Below, one piece after another: positions 25,465 through 33,931 of a stretch of 64,000 nucleotides of DNA. Position 1 is the stretch's first letter. Every line of letters starts with the position of its first letter. The notes beneath the pieces are model-generated. The model saw only the letters and a program-made list of their open reading frames with translations. It ran no database searches and was not told the origin of the DNA. The position numbers and the translations under genes are program-made. The stretch spans positions 1 through 64,000 of the forward strand of contig JAUNPV010000009.1 in the NCBI GenBank assembly GCA_030536515.1, given 5' to 3'. Source of the DNA: Eubacteriales bacterium. Lineage in GTDB: Bacteria; Bacillota; Clostridia; Oscillospirales; Oscillospiraceae.

Positions 25465-26157
25465 TTATCGGTGCATTCCAAACAGGGGCCGGGCTACCTT
25501 TTTGTACAGCAGCAGGGTCAGCACCGATACCATAATGCCCTTCAGCAGGTTCAGGGGGGCCACGCAGGCCATGACGAAGGTGCCCACATTGTGAATGCCG
25601 GGCCAGATTTCGCTGCCCATGGCGATGATGGCCTCCAGGGGCATCTGGTAGAGCTCGGCGAATTTGGGCAGCAGGTAGAAGGCGTTGAAGGCGGTGCCCA
25701 GAATGGTCATGGAAACGGTGCCCAGCACCAGGCCGATGACGGCGCTGTGGCGGCTCTTATGGACGTGATACCACAGGGTAGCGGGGATGACGAAGGAGCA
25801 GCCCACCACAAAGTTGGCAAAATCCCCCACATAGGCGGTGGAAGTGCCCTTCAGCAGCAGCTTGAGGATGATTTTCACGCCCTCACAGGCCACCGTGGCG
25901 CTGGGTCCCAGGTAGAAGCCGCACAGCAGCACCGGCAGCTCCGAAAAGTCCAGCTTGTAAAAGCCCGGGGCCAGGAAGGGGACCGGGAAGTCGAAAACGT
26001 GCAGCACCGTGGCAATGGCGGCGCAGATGCCCACAATGCTCACCCGCCGGGCCGGGGTGACCTTCCGGGTCTCCGGGAGGAAGTGCTCCAGCCCCCTTGC
26101 CCCCAGGGCCAGGGCCAGCACCACGGCGATGCACACCGCAATAAACGTAAAATCCAT
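25465..26157 (-). CDS. ribU: Riboflavin ECF transporter substrate-binding component
   Basis: Membrane S-component that binds riboflavin and works with the shared ECF ATPase module encoded elsewhere. The 230-residue protein has about six membrane segments and a RibU-like first loop with FDFPVPFLAPGFYKLDFSELP (split: FDFPVPFL, FYKLDFSELP), the segment known to line the flavin site. The ATG at 26157 follows GGAG at 9 bases. A TTG start at 26181 would lie inside the terminator. An FMN riboswitch with a terminator stands directly upstream, which strongly supports the substrate. Confidence 0.95.
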   Translation of the reverse strand: MDFTFIAVCIAVVLALALGARGLEHFLPETRKVTPARRVSIVGICAAIATVLHVFDFPVPFLAPGFYKLDFSELPVLLCGFYLGPSATVACEGVKIILKLLLKGTSTAYVGDFANFVVGCSFVIPATLWYHVHKSRHSAVIGLVLGTVSMTILGTAFNAFYLLPKFAELYQMPLEAIIAMGSEIWPGIHNVGTFVMACVAPLNLLKGIMVSVLTLLLYKKVARPLFGMHR

Positions 26158-26179
26158 AAAAATTATCTCCTCTGCAATC

Positions 26180-26211
26180 AAAAATGCGCCCTGAGTCTAT
26201 CCTCAGGGCGC
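26180..26211 (-). terminator. Expression-platform terminator of the FMN riboswitch
   Basis: On the minus strand GCGCCCTGAG-GATAGA-CTCAGGGCGC is a 10-bp perfect stem followed by ATTTTTGATT. It lies between the riboswitch and the ribU start, so FMN binding should stop transcription here. Confidence 0.88.
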
Positions 26212-26240
26212 AAAAACTGCATAACAAAAAGGCCATGCCG

Positions 26241-26350
26241 ATCTTCTTTCATCCAGACTATACTGTCGGTATCGGAGTTGCACCGATTCGGCGCCGAAGC
26301 GCTCGCGGACTATACCGCCGGTGGGGAAGTTCGCCCCGCCCTGAAGATAC
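26241..26350 (-). ncRNA. FMN riboswitch (RFN element)
   Basis: Read on the minus strand, the conserved RFN blocks appear in order: CTTCAGGGCGGGG, CCCCACCGGCGGT, AGTCCGCGAGCG, GGTGCAACTCC, ACCGACAGT and AGTCTGGATGAAAGAAGAT. These are the diagnostic segments of the six-helix FMN aptamer. It controls ribU through the terminator just downstream and should reduce riboflavin uptake when FMN is plentiful. Confidence 0.95.
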
Positions 26351-26422
26351 GATTCAGTTCACTTGCAGTATAGCACGGCAAAACCGCCTTGTCAAGAGCG
26401 GCGAGCTGTGGTAAAATGAAAA

Positions 26423-26956
26423 TTACGTGGACGGCACGGTCTCGGATGTGGCGGTTGGGGCTGTGGTTGGGGCGGTCGTGGGGGCGGTGGGAGCGGTTTC
26501 GGGCATTTTGAAGCCCCGAATCTGGCCCTTGGCGGCGGTGTCGGTGATGTCGCCGCCGATGATTTTGCTTTTGTGCAGCAGCAGCGTGGCGTACACCGGC
26601 TCCTTGGCCCCGGGGTAGTTGTTGACCTGATAGACGTAGCGCATGACGCTTTTCCCGGCGTAGGGGCTCAGGTCGTAGCCCTGGCTTTTTTGCAGGGCGT
26701 TGTACCGGTCAAAGACCTCGCTGGCCTCGGCGGGAATTTTCACCCGGCCGGACTCCGTGGGGGAGCTGGTCACCTCCCAGCCGAAGCCCTTGAGAAAGGC
26801 CACCCGGCCGTCGTTGCTGCCGGCGGGCGGCGCCGAAGTCTGCTCTGCCGGCTCCCCGCCGCCCAGCAGCAGAATCAGCGACAGCACCAGAGCGGCCACG
26901 GCGGTCAGGCCCACCAGAATTTTTTTGAAATCCAACTTTGCAGTCATCACCATCAT
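26423..26956 (-). CDS. DUF4830-domain membrane-anchored protein
   Basis: A 177-residue protein with one N-terminal membrane segment (residues about 14-33), then a small outer domain containing RVAFLKGFGWEV, a YNALQKSQGYDLSPYAGK segment and IIGGDI, which resembles DUF4830, a domain of unknown function common in Clostridia. The tail is a Thr/Ala/Pro-rich low-complexity stretch with TAPTTAPT-type repeats. The chosen ATG (26956) sits 8 bases after AGGAGGG. It is divergent from nothing nearby and stands as a single gene. No function is proposed. Confidence 0.8.
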   Translation of the reverse strand: MMVMTAKLDFKKILVGLTAVAALVLSLILLLGGGEPAEQTSAPPAGSNDGRVAFLKGFGWEVTSSPTESGRVKIPAEASEVFDRYNALQKSQGYDLSPYAGKSVMRYVYQVNNYPGAKEPVYATLLLHKSKIIGGDITDTAAKGQIRGFKMPETAPTAPTTAPTTAPTATSETVPST

Positions 26957-27036
26957 GTACAATCCCTCCTGTTCGAAGCTGTGCTACAGCCTATGTGGGA
27001 CGGGGGGTGGATAGAACAGGTGCGCACCCCGCAAAA

Positions 27037-27294
27037 CCTTCCCCCGGGGGTGGTGCTCTGCGCAGCAGATGAAAATAGGTCGATTGCCGGTGGCAATCGC
27101 TCCTTAATTCATTAGCTGTCACCAGTCCGCTTTCCTGGTGACTGATGAGGGATGGCGACACGTAATACAAGCGAGGCAGTAATTGTGAAGCGTGAATTTT
27201 TCCCGATTCACTCCGCATGATTCAGTTTTAACGAAAACCAACTGCACGCCATCCCTCATCCGCCCCTTCGGGGCACCTTCCCCCCGGGGGAAGG
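27037..27294. repeat. Family-B element with a nested family-G insert
   Basis: The left CCTTCCCCC box is split from its GTCACCAG/CTGGTGAC stem by about 75 bases of family G (GGTGCTCTGCGCAGCAGATG, then GATTGCCGGTGGCAATC and AATTCATTAG). The rest follows the B layout with TGATGAGGGATGGCG and its inverse, and a CCCC-TTCG-GGGG right stem. The same nesting, in the opposite orientation, occurs at 45866-46133. No gene lies in 26957-27325. Confidence 0.83.
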
Positions 27295-27325
27295 AAGGGG
27301 GGCTGCGATGATAATTGGAGGAACC

Positions 27326-28018
27326 ATGGAACGATTGGACAAATTTTTATGTGACAGCGGCGCCGGGACCCGGTCCCAGGTGAAGCTGCTGGTGAAAAGC
27401 GGCCGGGTCACTGTGGACGGGGTTCCCGAGCGGGACAGCAGCCGGAAAATCGACCCCGCCGCCCAGACGGTGGCCCTGGACGGGGCGGTGCTGGGGGGCC
27501 GCCGCCGGGTGGTGGTGATGCTGAACAAGCCCGCCGGGTACGTGACCGCCACCGAGGACGCAGTGGAGAAAACCGTCATGGAGCTGCTGCCACCGGAATA
27601 TCGGCACCTGGACTTAAAGCCCGTGGGCCGTCTGGACAAGGCCACCGAGGGGCTGCTGCTGTTTACCAACGACGGCGACCTCCTTCACAATTTAATTTCC
27701 CCCAAAAAGGAGGTCCCCAAGGTCTACTACGCCCGCCATGAGGGCCAGGCGGGGCCCGAGGATGTGGCGGCCTTCGAAACCGGCCTGACCCTCCGGGACG
27801 GCACGGTGTGCCTGCCTGCCCTGCTGGAGCCCCTGGGCCCCGGGGAGAGCCGCATCACCGTCCGGGAGGGAAAGTACCACCAGGTCCGCCGGATGATGGC
27901 CGCCCGGGGCATGACCGTACAGTATCTGGAGCGGCGGAAGGAGGGGAGCCTTTCCCTGGGAGACCTGCCAAGAGGCCGGGTCCGGGCGCTGACGGAGGCG
28001 GAAATTGCCGCTTTGTAG
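27326..28018 (+). CDS. rsuA: 16S rRNA pseudouridine synthase, RsuA family
   Basis: Converts a uridine of 16S rRNA (U516 in the E. coli enzyme) to pseudouridine. The 230-residue protein has an N-terminal S4 domain (RLDKFLCDSGAGTRSQVK, residues 3-20) and a catalytic domain with the active-site motif GRLDKATEGLLLFTNDG holding the invariant Asp. YHQVRRMMAARG is the usual C-terminal motif of the family. The ATG at 27326 follows TGGAGGA. It appears monocistronic. Confidence 0.93.
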   Translation: MERLDKFLCDSGAGTRSQVKLLVKSGRVTVDGVPERDSSRKIDPAAQTVALDGAVLGGRRRVVVMLNKPAGYVTATEDAVEKTVMELLPPEYRHLDLKPVGRLDKATEGLLLFTNDGDLLHNLISPKKEVPKVYYARHEGQAGPEDVAAFETGLTLRDGTVCLPALLEPLGPGESRITVREGKYHQVRRMMAARGMTVQYLERRKEGSLSLGDLPRGRVRALTEAEIAAL

Positions 28019-28124
28019 GGCATAATGATGGACCTGCCGCCCACCTTCGCCGCCGGTATCCGGTGATGATAGGAATAATACCTAAAAAACATGATACTTT
28101 TTGCAGTAAAATGTCAAAAGGTAC

Positions 28125-28153
28125 TTGCAAAATGCGCAAAAGCAATGTATAAT
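28125..28153 (+). promoter_or_regulatory. Promoter of the CdaR-like gene with repeated boxes
   Basis: TTGCAA (28125-28130), a 17-base spacer and TATAAT (28148-28153). The sequence AATGCGCA occurs both in the spacer (28131) and again about 40 bases downstream as GAAATGCGCATTT, which is a palindrome. These could be operator half-sites, though this is only suggestive. Confidence 0.72.
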
Positions 28154-28210
28154 AACAATGCAATTTTGTGAAATGCGCATTTATGCAATTTACTAAGGAG
28201 TGACAGAAAG

Positions 28211-29299
28211 ATGTCCAACAGTGTTTTTCAGAGCGTAATCGTACAGTTAAGAGACATTTCCGACCGCACCTTCGGCGTCATTGATACCACAGGCTGTGTG
28301 GTTTCCTGCACAGATATGTCCCTGCTCGGAGAGCGTTGGGCAGACGCCGCCCTGAAAGTTGGCAACGCCTTCGACGGCGTGGCTGTCTTTGGCCAGAAGA
28401 GCTTCAAGGCCATTGTAGGCAATTCCAACTATTTTGAGTACGCCGTGTTCTGCACCGGCGACGACGAGGCCGCCAAGTGCTACTGCACCATGGCCTACAT
28501 CGCCCTGAACGACGCCAAGATTTTCTACGAGGAGAAGCACGACCGGGGCACCTTCGTCAAGAACATCATCATGGACAACATCCTCCCCGGCGACATCTAC
28601 ATCCGGGCCAAGGAGCTCCACTTTGCCACCGATGCCCCCCGGGCGGTGTTCCTCATCCGCCAGCTGGGCCACAGCGACGTAGCTACCGTGGACGTGCTGT
28701 CCGGAATGTTCCCTGACAAGCTCCAGGACTTTGTCCTCTCCATCAACGAAAACGACATTGCCGTTGTCAAGCAGATTTCCGGCAGCACCTCCGGCGAGGA
28801 GCTGGAGAAGATTGCCCTGGGCATCGAGGACGTGCTGAAAAACGAGCTGCGCATCAAAACCGTCATCGGCATCGGCACCGTGGCGGACCACCTGCGGGAG
28901 CTGGCCGACGCTTATAAGGAGGCCCAGACCGCCATTGACGTGGGCAAGGTCTTCGACACCGAAAAGAGCGTCATCAACTACGAAAACTTGGGCATCGGCC
29001 GTCTGATTTACCAGCTGCCCACCACCCTGTGCGAGATTTTCCTCAGCGAGGTGTTCAAGAAAAACTCCATCGACTCCCTGGACCAGGAGACCCTGTTCAC
29101 CATCAACAAGTTCTTCGAAAACAACCTGAACGTGTCCGAAACCTCCCGGAAGCTGTTCGTCCACCGCAACACCCTGGTGTACCGGCTGGAAAAAATCAAG
29201 AAGCTCACCGGCCTGGACCTGCGGCAGTTCGACCACGCCATCGTCTTCAAGGTGGCGCTGATGGTCAGAAAGTACCTGACTTCCCGGGACGCCCGGTAA
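28211..29299 (+). CDS. PucR/CdaR-type transcriptional regulator
   Basis: A 362-residue regulator. The C-terminal 60 residues form the PucR-type helix-turn-helix (NVSETSRKLFVHRNTLVYRL, residues about 309-328), preceded by a GGDEF-like region typical of CdaR proteins (GIGTVADHLRELADAYKEA). The N-terminal 130 residues may bind a ligand. AAGGAG precedes the start. In many Clostridia a regulator of this type stands just upstream of ftsE-ftsX, as here, but the effector and targets are not known to me. A terminator-like hairpin follows at 29311-29335. Confidence 0.88.
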   Translation: MSNSVFQSVIVQLRDISDRTFGVIDTTGCVVSCTDMSLLGERWADAALKVGNAFDGVAVFGQKSFKAIVGNSNYFEYAVFCTGDDEAAKCYCTMAYIALNDAKIFYEEKHDRGTFVKNIIMDNILPGDIYIRAKELHFATDAPRAVFLIRQLGHSDVATVDVLSGMFPDKLQDFVLSINENDIAVVKQISGSTSGEELEKIALGIEDVLKNELRIKTVIGIGTVADHLRELADAYKEAQTAIDVGKVFDTEKSVINYENLGIGRLIYQLPTTLCEIFLSEVFKKNSIDSLDQETLFTINKFFENNLNVSETSRKLFVHRNTLVYRLEKIKKLTGLDLRQFDHAIVFKVALMVRKYLTSRDAR

Positions 29300-29310
29300 C
29301 CACATACAGC

Positions 29311-29628
29311 AGGGCGGGACGGTGTCCCGCCCTTAGACTGTCAAAAATCCCCTACGGGGCTTTTTGACAAACTTTTGCAGTCTGCTGCGTGCATAATTTG
29401 TACGCCGTTGGCGTACAAATTCCAAAAATTATTGTATGATTGCCACCGGCAATCATATTTGATTTGGATTCGCTGCGCGACGCACCGCACTTGCAGCCTG
29501 AGATGTATTTTCGGCCAGGTACACGCCCCGGCCGAAAATGATTTGAACTTTATTTGCGCCTCACGGCGCAAACTCTGCGAGGCTTTTTTGACACACTGAG
29601 GGCGGGACAATGTCCCGCCTTTTTTTAC
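29311..29628. repeat. Hairpin-rich island flanked by duplicated terminator stems
   Basis: Two copies of a GGCGGGAC-TGTCCCGCC hairpin (29314-29334 and 29603-29621, the second followed by seven T) flank about 260 bases. That insert is bounded by TGTCAAAAA and TTTTTTGACA and contains further hairpins: CCCCTACGGGG, TTTGTACGCC/GGCGTACAAA, GATTGCC/GGCAATC, ATTTTCGGCC/GGCCGAAAAT and TTTGCGCC/GGCGCAAA. No gene is seen in 29300-29696. It looks like a small non-coding insertion that split or duplicated a terminator. Confidence 0.72.
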
Positions 29629-29696
29629 TTTTTTATAATTCCCTGTAAGATTTTGGCCCGGACCGTGTGTATATCAGTGAAAGGAGGGTGAAACCC

Positions 29697-30257
29697 ATGT
29701 GTGATGAAGAAATCATCCGGCTTTACCTGGACAGAAACGAACTGGCAATTTCCGCAACCTCCCGCCAGTATGGCAGCTACTGCACTGCCATTGCCAGAAA
29801 TATTCTGGGAAACAGAGAGGATGCAGAGGAATGCGTCAACGATACATACCTCAATAACTGGAACTCCATCCCGCCCCACAGGCCTGCGATGCTGTCCACC
29901 TACCTGGGCAAAATAACCCGGAACCTGTCCTTCAACCGCTACCGGCAGAGCCGGGCGGAAAAGCGGGGCGGCGGCCAGATGCCGCTGATTCTGTCGGAGC
30001 TGGACGAGTGCGTGTCCGGCCAGACCGACGTGGAGCAGCTGTATCAGCAGAAGGCGCTCATTGCGGAGATTGACCGGTTCCTGGAGGGCCTGGAGCCGGG
30101 AAAGCGGCAGCTTTTTGTCCGCCGGTACTGGTACGCCCAGGGGGTCCGCACCATTGCAAGGGACCTGGGCATGACGGAGAACAATGTTTCCGTCCAGCTG
30201 AGCCGAATGCGTCAGCAGCTGAAAAGCTATTTAAAGGAAAGGCAGTGGATACTATGA
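29697..30257 (+). CDS. Sigma-70 family (ECF-like) sigma factor
   Basis: RNA polymerase sigma factor of 186 residues with region 2 (GSYCTAIARNILGNREDAEE, residues 26-45, and WNSIPPHRPAMLSTYLGKITRN) and region 4 (ARDLGMTENNVSVQLSRMRQ) and nothing else, the ECF layout. AAGGAGGG lies 8 bases before the ATG. The stop overlaps the next start as ATGA, so the membrane protein that follows is translationally coupled and likely its regulator. Target promoters are not evident. Confidence 0.9.
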   Translation: MCDEEIIRLYLDRNELAISATSRQYGSYCTAIARNILGNREDAEECVNDTYLNNWNSIPPHRPAMLSTYLGKITRNLSFNRYRQSRAEKRGGGQMPLILSELDECVSGQTDVEQLYQQKALIAEIDRFLEGLEPGKRQLFVRRYWYAQGVRTIARDLGMTENNVSVQLSRMRQQLKSYLKERQWIL

Positions 30258-30817
30258 AAAGCGAAGAGCTGTTTGAGGTCCTTGGCAATATGAACGAGGC
30301 CTATGTGAAGGAGGCGGCGCCGGCCCGAAGGACCCGCCGCCCCATGCTGGGGCTGGCCGGCCTGGCAGCCGCCTGCCTGTGCCTGGTGCTGCTGCTGCCC
30401 TGGACCCAGGGGCCGAATCCGGCGCCGGTCCAGGTCCCAAGCCCCATTTTGGAGGTGGAGTCCAGAGAGCAGATGGAGGCGTACCTGGATTTCCAGGTGC
30501 CGGTTCTGGACAAGGAGGTGGCCGCCTACCAGGTGTACATCACCGACGGCTATCCCCGGATGGCCTGCGTGGAGTACGGGGACGGCTCCCAGTTCCGGAT
30601 GGCCTACGACACCGGCGACATCAGCGGCATCTACGGAGGCAGGCTGGTGAAGGAGGAGCGGGTCAGCGGCGTGATGGTGTCCAGCTATGTCTATGACAGC
30701 GAATCCGGCCCCAGGGACTACGCCCTCTGGGAAACCGGCGGCTTTACGTGCAGCTACCTGTCCGCATCGGAGGACCCCGGCGCGCTTCAGACCCTGATTG
30801 ACGGAATGAGCCGGTAA
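30254..30817 (+). CDS. Membrane protein coupled to the sigma factor, anti-sigma-like
   Basis: A 187-residue protein with a short cytoplasmic N-terminus, one membrane segment (residues about 31-51) and an outer C-terminal domain resembling DUF4367 (VYITDGYPRMACVEYGDGSQ and a final SASEDPGALQTLIDGM). A sigma gene with a coupled single-pass partner is the standard arrangement of an ECF sigma/anti-sigma pair, so it is inferred to hold the sigma factor inactive. The N-terminal part is too short for a recognisable zinc anti-sigma motif, which leaves the role uncertain. A GTG nine bases upstream is a possible alternative start. Confidence 0.75.
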   Translation: MKSEELFEVLGNMNEAYVKEAAPARRTRRPMLGLAGLAAACLCLVLLLPWTQGPNPAPVQVPSPILEVESREQMEAYLDFQVPVLDKEVAAYQVYITDGYPRMACVEYGDGSQFRMAYDTGDISGIYGGRLVKEERVSGVMVSSYVYDSESGPRDYALWETGGFTCSYLSASEDPGALQTLIDGMSR

Positions 30818-30892
30818 AGTGTTATGTAACCTAAAACGGAAAAAATCCGCAGAATTCTCCGTGGAAACATATGGATATTTTGTAAAATCTCT

Positions 30893-30921
30893 GAGAACCA
30901 CCGGTTTTTTGCCGGTGGTTC
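30893..30921 (+). terminator. Terminator after the sigma operon
   Basis: AGAACCACCGG-TTTTTTG-CCGGTGGTTCT is an 11-bp stem that ends directly against the -35 box of the ftsE promoter. The U-run is short, so efficiency is uncertain. Confidence 0.65.
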
Positions 30922-30950
30922 TTGACTTTGATTTTGCAATGTGTTACAAT
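30922..30950 (+). promoter_or_regulatory. Promoter of the ftsEX operon
   Basis: TTGACT (30922-30927), 17 bases, TACAAT (30945-30950), about 50 bases before the ftsE start. Confidence 0.75.
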
Positions 30951-31002
30951 TCGGTTACACTGCGGGCGGAATAGCTCTGCCCAGTTACAGGAGATATTGC
31001 GT

Positions 31003-31689
31003 ATGATACAATTTACTGATGTTGTAAAATCCTACGAGCAGGGCAACAAGGCCCTTAACGGCGTTTCCATGCAGATTGAGGATGGGGAATTCTGCTTCCT
31101 GGTGGGTCCCTCCGGCTCCGGAAAATCCACCATCATCAAGCTCATCACCGGCGAGCTGCGGCCCACCTCCGGCACCGTTCACGTCAACGGCTACTCTCTG
31201 GAGCGTATCCGCCGCCGGGAAATTCCCTACCTGCGCCGGACCGTCGGCGTGGTGTTCCAGGACTTCCGGCTCATCGACAAAATGACCGTCTACGAAAACG
31301 TGGCCTTCGCCATGCGGGTGGTTGGGGCCCGGGAGAAGGAAATCAAGGAGCGTGTGCCCTACGTGCTGGAGCTGGTGGGTCTGGAAAATAAGCAGAACAG
31401 ACACCCCAACGAGATGTCCGGCGGCGAGCAGCAGAGACTGGCCATCGCCCGTGCTCTGGTGAACAACCCCTCCACCATCATCGCCGACGAGCCCACCGGC
31501 AACCTGGACCCGGAGCGGTCCTATGAGATTATGGCGCTGCTGCAGGAAATCAACAACCTGGGCACCACCGTCCTGGTGGTCACCCACGCCCAGAACCTGG
31601 TGGAGATTTTCGGCAAGCGGGTCATCAGCATCGATGACGGCCTGATTGCCAGCGACTCAATGGAGGAAAACGACGATGAAGCTGAATAA
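31003..31689 (+). CDS. ftsE: Cell division ATP-binding protein FtsE
   Basis: ATPase that drives FtsX to switch on peptidoglycan hydrolases. The 228-residue protein has Walker [12 protein letters not shown]-loop VVFQDFRLI, the signature [14 protein letters not shown] and Walker [12 protein letters not shown]. The FtsE-specific spacing and the adjacent ftsX make the identity clear. The ATG at 31003 follows CAGGAGA. It overlaps ftsX by 14 bases. In Gram-positive bacteria this pair acts with a coiled-coil M23 or CHAP hydrolase, two of which follow here. Confidence 0.95.
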   Translation: MIQFTDVVKSYEQGNKALNGVSMQIEDGEFCFLVGPSGSGKSTIIKLITGELRPTSGTVHVNGYSLERIRRREIPYLRRTVGVVFQDFRLIDKMTVYENVAFAMRVVGAREKEIKERVPYVLELVGLENKQNRHPNEMSGGEQQRLAIARALVNNPSTIIADEPTGNLDPERSYEIMALLQEINNLGTTVLVVTHAQNLVEIFGKRVISIDDGLIASDSMEENDDEAE

Positions 31690-32563
31690 TTTAGGTTACT
31701 TATTGAAAGAGGGCTTCCGTGGCATTTTCCTCCACGGGTTCATGTCCTTTGCCGCCGTGTGCGTCACGGTGGCCTGCCTGGTGATTGTGGGCAGCTTTTC
31801 CATCCTGGCCTACAACCTGGACGTGATGGTCCAGGAGCTGAACCAGACCAGTGAGATTCTGGTGTATGTGGACTCCAGCCTGTCCGATGCCGAGGCCAGA
31901 AGCATCGGCACCCGCATCAACCTGCTGGACAACGTGCAGCAGTCCACCTTCATCTCCCGGGAGGAGGCGTTGGAGGACTTCGTCAGCGACCACGACGGCG
32001 ACGATGCCTTCGACGGCGTTCAGGCCCAGGACCTGCGCCACCGCTACGTGGTGACCCTGGAGGACAACACCAAAATGAAGGAAACCGACGAGCAGCTGAA
32101 GGACCTGCCCGGCGTGGTCAAGACCAACGCCGCCTACGCCCTGGCTGAGGGCTTCTCCACCATCCAGAACGTGCTGCACATGGTGTCCCTGGCCCTGATT
32201 GCCGTGCTGCTGGTGGTGTCCCTGCTGATTATTTCCAACACCGTCAAGCTGGCCATGTATGACCGGAAGGACGAAATCGGCATTATGAAAATGGTGGGTG
32301 CCACCAACAGCTTCATCCGCCTGCCCTTCGTGGTGGAGGGCTTCACCCTGGGCATGACCGGCGCACTGCTGGCCTTCGGCCTGGAATGGGTGGCCTACGA
32401 TGCCATGCTGGAGAAGATTTCCGCGGTGGATGCCTTGCAGCTGTTCCACTTTGTGGATTTCCAGGAGGTGCTGCTGCCCATGGTGACGGTCTTTGCCGCC
32501 GCCGGTATGTTCGTGGGCATTGTGGGCTCCTGGACCTCTATCCGGAAGTTTATGAACGTTTAA
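31676..32563 (+). CDS. ftsX: Cell division membrane protein FtsX
   Basis: Four-pass membrane partner of FtsE; its outer loop contacts and activates wall hydrolases. The 295-residue protein has a first membrane segment at about 20-43, an extracellular domain of about 120 residues, then three segments with the conserved cytoplasmic turn MYDRKDEIGIMKMVGATNSFIR (split: YDRKDEIGIMKMVGA). GGAGG is 9 bases before the ATG within ftsE. Downstream after 23 bases is the first M23 protein. Confidence 0.95.
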   Translation: MKLNNLGYLLKEGFRGIFLHGFMSFAAVCVTVACLVIVGSFSILAYNLDVMVQELNQTSEILVYVDSSLSDAEARSIGTRINLLDNVQQSTFISREEALEDFVSDHDGDDAFDGVQAQDLRHRYVVTLEDNTKMKETDEQLKDLPGVVKTNAAYALAEGFSTIQNVLHMVSLALIAVLLVVSLLIISNTVKLAMYDRKDEIGIMKMVGATNSFIRLPFVVEGFTLGMTGALLAFGLEWVAYDAMLEKISAVDALQLFHFVDFQEVLLPMVTVFAAAGMFVGIVGSWTSIRKFMNV

Positions 32564-32586
32564 TGTAACCGAAGGAACGAAATCGT

Positions 32587-33804
32587 ATGTCTAGATACAG
32601 AGTTGCGCCCCGGCTGCTGGCTGTGCTGCTGGCCCTGGCGCTGAGCTTCGGGATTGTGCCTTTGACCGCCCGGGCGGCCTCCTCTGCGGAGATTCAGAAG
32701 GAGATTGATGCCCTGGAGGAGAAGAACAAGGCCATCCAGAAAGAACTGAACGCCATTCAAAGTCAATATGACGCCAACTTCAGCGACATGGAGAGCATCG
32801 TGGCCCAGAAGGCCGCCATTGACCAGGAGATGACCCTGCTCAATTCCAAAATCGACACCACCAACGAGCAGATTTCCGCCTACAGCCAGCTCATCGCCGA
32901 CACCCAGGAGGAGCTGGACCAGGCCAAGGAGACCCTCCGGGAAATCAGCGAGGCCCACCGCCTCCGGGTCCGGGCCATGGAGGAGGAGGGCACCGTCAGC
33001 TACTGGGACGTGATTTTCAAGGCCAATTCCTTCACGGACCTGCTGGACCGGATTAACATGGTGGAGGAAATCAACGAATCCGACCGCCGCCGCATCGAGC
33101 AGATGCGCATTGCCTCCGACGTGGTCAACGCCGCCCAGCTGAACCTGAACACCGAGAAATCCGCCCTGGAGGAGACCCGCAGCCAGCTGGCTCTGGACGA
33201 GGAGGCCCTGGCCCAGAAGCGGACCGAGTCTGACGAGGTCCTCCACGAGCTGGAAAAGAAGCAGGAGGAATACCAGATTCTCCTGGCGGAATCCGAGGTG
33301 CTCCAGGAGGAGCTGATGCAGGAAATTGCCGCCAAGGAGAAGGATTTGAAGGAGGCCAAGTATGACGAGTACCTGGCCAAGCTGGCCCTCCAGGGCACCA
33401 ACCCGCCCTCCAACGCCCAGTGGCAGACCCCGGTCTCCGGCTACACCCTGACCAGCCCCTTCGGAATGCGGACCCACCCGGTGCTGGGCATCCAGCGGAT
33501 GCACAACGGCATCGACATGGCCGCCGCCCAGGGCACGCCCATCTACGCCACCCGGGCCGGTAAGGTCACCACCGCCTCCTATCAGGCCGGCGGCGCAGGC
33601 AATTACGTGTCCATCAACCACCTGGACGGCTTCGCCTCCATTTATATGCACATGACCCACTATGTGGTGTCCGCCGGACAGACCGTCAACAAGGGCCAGC
33701 TCATCGGCTACGTTGGCAGCACAGGCCTGTCCACCGGCCCCCACCTCCACTTCGGCATTTCCTACGCCGGAACTTATGTAAACCCCCTGGCGTACATTTA
33801 TTAA
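32587..33804 (+). CDS. Coiled-coil M23 endopeptidase, EnvC/PcsB-like (first copy)
   Basis: Secreted cell-wall peptidase of 405 residues. A signal peptide (residues 1-30, cut after ARA) is followed by a long coiled coil (about 32-270) and a LytM/M23 domain whose zinc ligands are visible in HNGID and HLHF. The inner part of the coiled coil carries a conserved SYWDVIFKANSFTDLLDR stretch shared with the next gene, probably the FtsX-contact or autoinhibitory region. It lies 23 bases after ftsX. The intact zinc site predicts an active enzyme rather than a pure activator. Confidence 0.92.
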   Translation: MSRYRVAPRLLAVLLALALSFGIVPLTARAASSAEIQKEIDALEEKNKAIQKELNAIQSQYDANFSDMESIVAQKAAIDQEMTLLNSKIDTTNEQISAYSQLIADTQEELDQAKETLREISEAHRLRVRAMEEEGTVSYWDVIFKANSFTDLLDRINMVEEINESDRRRIEQMRIASDVVNAAQLNLNTEKSALEETRSQLALDEEALAQKRTESDEVLHELEKKQEEYQILLAESEVLQEELMQEIAAKEKDLKEAKYDEYLAKLALQGTNPPSNAQWQTPVSGYTLTSPFGMRTHPVLGIQRMHNGIDMAAAQGTPIYATRAGKVTTASYQAGGAGNYVSINHLDGFASIYMHMTHYVVSAGQTVNKGQLIGYVGSTGLSTGPHLHFGISYAGTYVNPLAYIY

Positions 33805-33805
33805 G

Positions 33806-33909
33806 GCACCGTAGGGCGGCCTGCCCTCAGGCCGCCGTGCCGGTATCCTCTGGAAAGCAGCCGGATGAATGGTTCCCACAGCGGCGGCCTGAGGGCAGGC
33901 CGCCCTACA
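33806..33909. repeat. Inverted pair of family-C palindromes
   Basis: GTAGGGCGGCCTG-CCCT-CAGGCCGCC at 33811-33837 and its mirror GGCGGCCTG-AGGG-CAGGCCGCCCTAC at 33882-33908, separated by about 45 unique bases. It is the family-C version of the box-stem-middle-stem-box layout and lies between the two M23 genes. Confidence 0.83.
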
Positions 33910-33931
33910 AGCGCATTGCAAGGAGTTACTT

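Noticed and set aside
26158..26181. Upstream TTG start for ribU
   Set aside because: It falls in the U-tract of the riboswitch terminator; the ATG at 26157 has a good ribosome site.
30254..30817. Zinc-dependent anti-sigma factor
   Set aside because: No His-x3-Cys-x2-Cys motif is present; only the context supports an anti-sigma role.
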